From positions 1-10,327 of the forward strand of contig CAKVJS010000025.1 in NCBI GenBank assembly GCA_934754755.1: a DNA stretch of 10,327 bases. The letters are read 5' to 3'. The notes beneath the pieces were generated by a model that worked only from the letters and a program-made list of their open reading frames with translations, ran no database searches and was not told the DNA's origin. Numbering within the stretch: the stretch's first letter is position 1; every line of letters starts with the position of its first letter. Positions 6,829 through 10,327 of this stretch are shown here, one piece after another. The stretch comes from an uncultured Erysipelotrichales bacterium (GTDB lineage Bacteria > Bacillota_I > Bacilli_A > Erysipelotrichales > Coprobacillaceae). Both the position numbers and the translations under genes were made by a program.

Positions 6829-7749
6829 TTACCTCTCTTTTACTATTCTAGTTAGAATAGCGTTTATCACAATAACAAAGATAAATAGTACTAATCCGAT
6901 GGTAAATAATACTTCTCGGTGGAGACCTTCTGCATATCCCATTTCGGAAACAATAGCCGTTGTTAAAAACCGCACCGATTGAAAAGGATAGGGCATGTTA
7001 ACGACATTACCAGCGACCAGAACAATTGCCATCGCTTCCCCAATAGCTCGTCCAATAGCTAGTACCATAGCTGAGATAAGTCCTGGTTTGGCACAAGGTA
7101 CAACAACTTTAAAAATCGTTTGAATGCTACTAGCACCTAAGGCAAGCGAGCTTTTGCGATATTCATCCGGTACACTACGCAATGCATTTTGACTAATATT
7201 AATTAAGGTTGGCAAAATCATAATCGCTAGTACAATAACCGCTGATAATAGATTGGATCCGCCAGTAAACTGATGGGTCGTCGATCCTTTATAGATTAAT
7301 AATTCCAATTGATACATCCAGGGATTAATCAATAACACACCGAGTAGACCATAAATAACCGAGGGTATACCGGCTAATAATTCTACTGCCATAGTAATGA
7401 TTTTACGAGCTCTAGGACGCGCTATTTCTGATAAATTAATAGCGGTTAATATTCCAATAGGTACCCCTAGAATAATCGCTAGAAACACGCCAATTATGGA
7501 GGTTAATATAATATATAGTATCCCAAAACTCGGATTATCTCCGGTTGGCCGCCAAATGGGATTAAATAAAATATCAATAAAGCCCTTCTTTGCGATCGCC
7601 GGTGTTCCAGCTATAATCATATATATTGTGATTGATACAACCGCAATAATAGAGACTAAACCACATGCTTTAAAAATAAGTGCTGCTATTTTTTCCACCA
7701 TAGCCTTAGATTTATTATTTGAAATAATAGATATTCTTTCTTTATTCAT
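6829..7749 (-). CDS. pstC: Phosphate ABC transporter permease PstC
   Basis: PstC is the other membrane subunit of the phosphate channel, pairing with PstA. The 306-residue product has six likely membrane segments: about 25-47, 76-104, 117-140, 167-187, 222-248 and 281-300. Family blocks are NPSFGILYIILTS (72-84), ELLAGIPSVIYGLLG (123-137), and the coupling loop around PDEYRKSSLALGASS (194-208) ending in VVVPCAKPGL. AIGRAIGEAMAI (231-242) is characteristic of PstC and tells it apart from PstA. The start at 7747-7749 follows a GGTGG-type ribosome binding site, 14 bp after pstS. Its stop is 2 bp from pstA. Confidence 0.96.
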   Translation of the reverse strand: MNKERISIISNNKSKAMVEKIAALIFKACGLVSIIAVVSITIYMIIAGTPAIAKKGFIDILFNPIWRPTGDNPSFGILYIILTSIIGVFLAIILGVPIGILTAINLSEIARPRARKIITMAVELLAGIPSVIYGLLGVLLINPWMYQLELLIYKGSTTHQFTGGSNLLSAVIVLAIMILPTLINISQNALRSVPDEYRKSSLALGASSIQTIFKVVVPCAKPGLISAMVLAIGRAIGEAMAIVLVAGNVVNMPYPFQSVRFLTTAIVSEMGYAEGLHREVLFTIGLVLFIFVIVINAILTRIVKER

Positions 7750-7763
7750 ATGACCACCTACTT

Positions 7764-8585
7764 TTATTCAGGGCTAACCAAGCCAACTTTTTTTAAAAAG
7801 GATTTACCATCATCACTTTTTAAAAAGGAAAATACAGCCTGTACCGATTCACTTTGCGCATCTAATGAACCATTTGTTACTAGTACATACGGTCTTTGTA
7901 ATACATATTTACCAGATAGTATGCTATCCACAGTTGCACCTACATGATTATATTGTAACGCTTTAACTGTTTTATTGACAACATTTAAAGAGACATATCC
8001 GATGGCACCTGGTATGGATCCAACCTTGGCGACAACCGCTCCGGTTTCATTAAGCTCTTGGGCATATTTACAAGCATTGGTTATATTTAATAATTCTTCA
8101 AACACAACCCGCGTTCCAGATCCCGATTCCCGACCTAAAACAACAATATTTTGATCTGGTCCACCAACTTCTCGCCAATTCCTTATTTTCCCCAAATAAA
8201 TATCACGGAGCTGTTGTTTATTGATATTGCCCACAGTATTACTCGGATGGGTAATCATAACCATCCCATCTAGTGCTACTACATGACCAATCAGACCTTT
8301 ATCAATTTCATTTTGTTTTAAAGATCGTGATGACATACCGATATCGGTAACGCCACTTGCGATCGCCTCGATACCTGCACTAGATCCGGTAAACTGGGGT
8401 TCTAATAGAAGATCCGGATATGTACCCCGAATCACCTCGGATAAGCCATTAACTAGTTCCTCCATGGATGTTGACCCTTGCATACGCACCTTTTGATCCT
8501 TACTCTTTTTTGAGGGCTGTAACCCATACGTAACAATACCTACACATAGAATGAGTAATATAAGATATTGCCATTTTTTTTTCAT
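7764..8585 (-). CDS. pstS: Phosphate-binding protein PstS
   Basis: PstS is the extracellular receptor that hands phosphate to PstC-PstA. The 273-residue product has the PBP-like fold and ligand loops typical of the family: MQGSTSM (35-41), GSSAGIEAI (67-75), TDIGMSSR (80-87) and GRESGSGTR (151-159). The N-terminus has MKKKW and a hydrophobic stretch (about 7-21), so it is exported. The only nearby cysteine (Cys14) lies within this stretch and lacks a normal lipobox ahead of it, unlike most Gram-positive PstS lipoproteins. It may stay tethered by an uncleaved helix or be cleaved by signal peptidase I. The start at 8583-8585 has AAAGGAG upstream. It lies 26 bp behind the aminotransferase and leads pstCAB-phoU. 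Confidence 0.94.
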   Translation of the reverse strand: MKKKWQYLILLILCVGIVTYGLQPSKKSKDQKVRMQGSTSMEELVNGLSEVIRGTYPDLLLEPQFTGSSAGIEAIASGVTDIGMSSRSLKQNEIDKGLIGHVVALDGMVMITHPSNTVGNINKQQLRDIYLGKIRNWREVGGPDQNIVVLGRESGSGTRVVFEELLNITNACKYAQELNETGAVVAKVGSIPGAIGYVSLNVVNKTVKALQYNHVGATVDSILSGKYVLQRPYVLVTNGSLDAQSESVQAVFSFLKSDDGKSFLKKVGLVSPE

Positions 8586-8610
8586 CTAGCATGCTCCTTT
8601 ATTTCGGATT

Positions 8611-8637
8611 TTTATATTTTATGTATATTCATGACAA
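8611..8637 (-). promoter_or_regulatory. Weak candidate promoter for pstS inside the aminotransferase 3' end
   Basis: On the minus strand, TTGTCA (8637-8632) and TATAAA (8616-8611) are 15 bp apart, which is short for sigma-A. A phosphate-responsive promoter is expected ahead of pstS. The TTGAACA, TTGTCA and TATACA elements here loosely recall PhoP direct repeats, but their spacing is irregular. Low confidence. Confidence 0.2.
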
Positions 8638-9784
8638 ATTGTTCAATACGTTGCACCGCTACTTTTAACTGCTTGATGCTGTAGGCATAGGACACCCGGA
8701 TATGTCCCTCTCCGGAGCGACCAAAGGCTGTTCCAGGAACACAAGCCACAGCATGTTGCTCTAATAATTGTTGACAAAACTGCTCGGAAGTAAGACCGGT
8801 TGCAGTAATATCCGGAAAAATATAGAATGCTCCCTGAGGTAAAAAGGTTGTTAAGCCCATTGCATTGAATGCCTGGACTAGATAATTACGACGCAGTTCA
8901 TAGGACTGTCGCATTTGTTCAACCTCCGCCTCACAATTTTTGATGGCTTCAATGGCCCCATATTGACCAGCCGTCGGAGCTGACATAACCACATATTGAT
9001 GAATTTTATTCATTGCTTGTAAAATAATGGGATGGGCACATACATACCCTAGGCGCCAGCCTGTCATTGCATGGGATTTAGAAAATCCGCTAATAATAAT
9101 AACTTGATCTTTGATGGTGTCAAATGCTGCAATTGAACAAAAATCAGTTTCATAACTAAGAGCACTATAAATTTCATCACTAATAATCATAATACCTGAT
9201 TCTTTTAAGATCGGCACTAATTTTTCATAATCCTCCTGCGTCATACAGCCACCGGTTGGATTACTTGGGTAGTTTAGAACGATTGCTTTTGTTTTATCAC
9301 TAATTGCTTGGCGTAACTGTTCCGGTTGCAATTTAAACTGCTTGCTTGCTTGTAAAGTGATTGTAACTGCTTTGCCACCTGACAACGTAATACTTGGGAT
9401 ATAAGCAACATAACTCGGTTCCAAGACAATCACTTCATCCCCTGGATTTAACAATGATCGAAGAGCCAAATCAATCGCTTCTGATCCACCAACAGTAACT
9501 AGTATTTCTTCTTTAGGATCATATCGCACATGATGCTTATCTCGATGAAAACGACTAATCTCCTGTCGCAAAGCAAGCAATCCTTGATTTTCAGTATAGA
9601 ATGTCAGTCCTCTTTCAATCGAGTAAATGGCTGCTTCTCGAATACGCCAAGGGGTATCGAAATCTGGCTCGCCTACACCTAAAGAAATGACATCCTCCAT
9701 TTGATTTGCGAGGTCGAAAAATTTACGTATGCCACTACTTGGTATTTTACTAACGACATCACTTAGAGCATCTTTTATTTCCAT
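8612..9784 (-). CDS. Class I PLP-dependent aminotransferase (AlaT/PatA/AraT-like)
   Basis: This is a cytoplasmic fold-type I aminotransferase that moves an amino group between an amino acid and a 2-oxo acid. The 390-residue product has the full active site: PLP lysine Lys236 in SGFSKSHAMTGWRLG (232-246), Asn175 in NYPSNPTGG (171-179), Asp203 in SDEIYS, Tyr125 in EPSYVAY, and substrate-carboxylate Arg363 in HIRVSYA. The N-terminal SGIRKFFDLA and LGVGEPDFDTP blocks place it near Bacillus AlaT and PatA and lactic AraT. Substrate preference cannot be read from sequence. Its ATG overlaps the stop of the Lrp-type gene by one base (TAATG) with only a weak ribosome binding site, so reinitiation after the regulator is likely. 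The AlaR-AlaT pair of Bacillus has the same arrangement, which makes alanine metabolism a reasonable guess. Confidence 0.92.
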   Translation of the reverse strand: MEIKDALSDVVSKIPSSGIRKFFDLANQMEDVISLGVGEPDFDTPWRIREAAIYSIERGLTFYTENQGLLALRQEISRFHRDKHHVRYDPKEEILVTVGGSEAIDLALRSLLNPGDEVIVLEPSYVAYIPSITLSGGKAVTITLQASKQFKLQPEQLRQAISDKTKAIVLNYPSNPTGGCMTQEDYEKLVPILKESGIMIISDEIYSALSYETDFCSIAAFDTIKDQVIIISGFSKSHAMTGWRLGYVCAHPIILQAMNKIHQYVVMSAPTAGQYGAIEAIKNCEAEVEQMRQSYELRRNYLVQAFNAMGLTTFLPQGAFYIFPDITATGLTSEQFCQQLLEQHAVACVPGTAFGRSGEGHIRVSYAYSIKQLKVAVQRIEQFVMNIHKI

Positions 9785-10275
9785 TACGGTGTCACCACTA
9801 AGCGTTTATCTATATGAGTATCTTGGCCATCAAAGATAACACCATTCTTTTTATACTGCTTTAAAACGAAGAGTGTTGACGTTCCGCTAATGGCCTCCAT
9901 AGGAGCTAATTTGCTGCCTACAAAGTGCGCAATCTCTTGCATTGTTTTACCCTTTACGATAACGCAGAACTCCGATGCACCACTGAGTAGATATAACGAG
10001 TCAACCTCCGGGAATCCTGCAATTTTTTGCGCAATGCGATCGTATCCAAAGTCTCGTTCCGGCTTGGATTGTACCTGAATATACGCCTGTACAAAATTTT
10101 CATTCATCGGATCCCAATTTATCAAGGTGTGATAACCACAAATAATATTTTTTGTTTCTAACTCTCGCAAGGTGCTATCAATTGTCTCTACACTTTCTTG
10201 CAAGGCCATCGCTAAATCAACCGTCGTTAATTTTGCATTATTTTCTAATAATGTCAGTAATCGCTTTTCATCCAT
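9784..10275 (-). CDS. Lrp/AsnC-family transcriptional regulator
   Basis: The product is a DNA-binding regulator that senses amino acids. Its 163 residues show an N-terminal winged helix-turn-helix (about 1-50: LTTVDLAMALQESVETIDSTLREL, then IICGYHTLIN) and a C-terminal RAM (AsnC ligand-binding) domain (about 58-135). The RAM domain includes VQAYIQVQ, FPEVDSLYLLSGASEFCVIVKG and SGTSTLFVLKQYKK. Length and layout are normal for the family. The start at 10273-10275 has AAGGAG at a good distance. It overlaps the aminotransferase gene by one base and most likely controls it, possibly together with its own expression, as AlaR does for alaT in Bacillus. The effector and operator sites are not visible; its promoter lies outside the window or further upstream. 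Confidence 0.9.
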   Translation of the reverse strand: MDEKRLLTLLENNAKLTTVDLAMALQESVETIDSTLRELETKNIICGYHTLINWDPMNENFVQAYIQVQSKPERDFGYDRIAQKIAGFPEVDSLYLLSGASEFCVIVKGKTMQEIAHFVGSKLAPMEAISGTSTLFVLKQYKKNGVIFDGQDTHIDKRLVVTP

Positions 10276-10293
10276 TGTAACACTCCTTGAGAA

Positions 10294-10327
10294 TTATCCG
10301 TTGTAATCATCTTCCACCGGTGTTTCC
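10294..10327 (-). CDS. C-terminal end of an upstream gene (partial, tentative)
   Basis: At the right edge, one minus-strand frame reads ETPVEDDYNG then TAA (10296-10294), 18 bp before the Lrp-type start. An acidic tail and a short gap with an intervening ribosome binding site are what an operon partner would leave. Ten residues are too few to identify it, and the frame could be chance. Confidence 0.4.
   Translation of the reverse strand, partial: ETPVEDDYNG

Noticed and set aside
7397..7753. 118-codon plus-strand ORF antisense to pstC
   Set aside because: Its hydrophobic character mirrors the membrane segments of pstC on the other strand, and there is no independent start signal.
1..10327. 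Search for CRISPR arrays, insertion sequences, toxin-antitoxin pairs, phage genes or tRNA-linked attachment sites
   Set aside because: No spaced direct repeats, transposase motifs, terminal inverted repeats or tRNA-like sequences were seen. The gene content is housekeeping throughout.

Overview
The window is AT-rich chromosomal DNA from a low-GC Gram-positive bacterium (Bacillota). Evidence for this is the strong Shine-Dalgarno sequences (AGGAGG-like) before nearly every gene, the rplM-rpsI pair, a flavodoxin-like NrdI, a Bacillota-type TcdA, and an Lrp-type regulator next to a class I aminotransferase. An Erysipelotrichia-like or related gut Bacillota lineage is plausible, but the sequence alone does not settle it. 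I see no rRNA, tRNA, CRISPR array, insertion sequence or phage gene. This looks like core housekeeping DNA, not an accessory island.

Layout from left to right. Positions 1-760 (minus) hold the 5' part of rpsI, the whole of rplM, a short leader and a near-perfect sigma-A promoter. Positions 803-2473 (minus) hold a tight cluster: a tcdA-like tRNA t6A dehydratase gene, a 77-residue protein of unknown function, and an alpha/beta hydrolase. Positions 2566-2684 carry two minus-strand intrinsic terminators in tandem behind nrdI (2694-3050, minus). Then comes asd (3271-4305), the only plus-strand gene, divergent from nrdI. Positions 4254-4415 hold an easily missed 53-codon minus-strand ORF for a small membrane protein, with its own ribosome binding site; its 3' third is antisense to the end of asd. 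A two-way terminator (4481-4508) separates it from the next cluster. Positions 4513-10275 (minus) form one long co-directional run: Lrp/AsnC regulator, aminotransferase, pstS, pstC, pstA, pstB, phoU. A few codons of another upstream gene lie at the right edge.

How they work together. PstS captures phosphate outside the cell, PstC and PstA form the membrane channel, PstB supplies ATP hydrolysis, and PhoU reports transporter state and restrains phosphate signalling. The regulator and aminotransferase share a one-base stop/start overlap and resemble the AlaR-AlaT arrangement of Bacillus. Only 26 bp separate the aminotransferase from pstS, so the pst genes either share its transcript or use a promoter inside its 3' end. 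Asd feeds lysine, threonine, methionine and cell-wall diaminopimelate synthesis. NrdI activates class Ib ribonucleotide reductase, whose subunits are not in the window.

I found no convincing undescribed multi-gene system. The items most worth a second look are the 53-codon membrane ORF overlapping asd, the unknown 77-residue protein between tcdA and the hydrolase, the PstS homologue without a recognisable lipobox, and the rplM leader.
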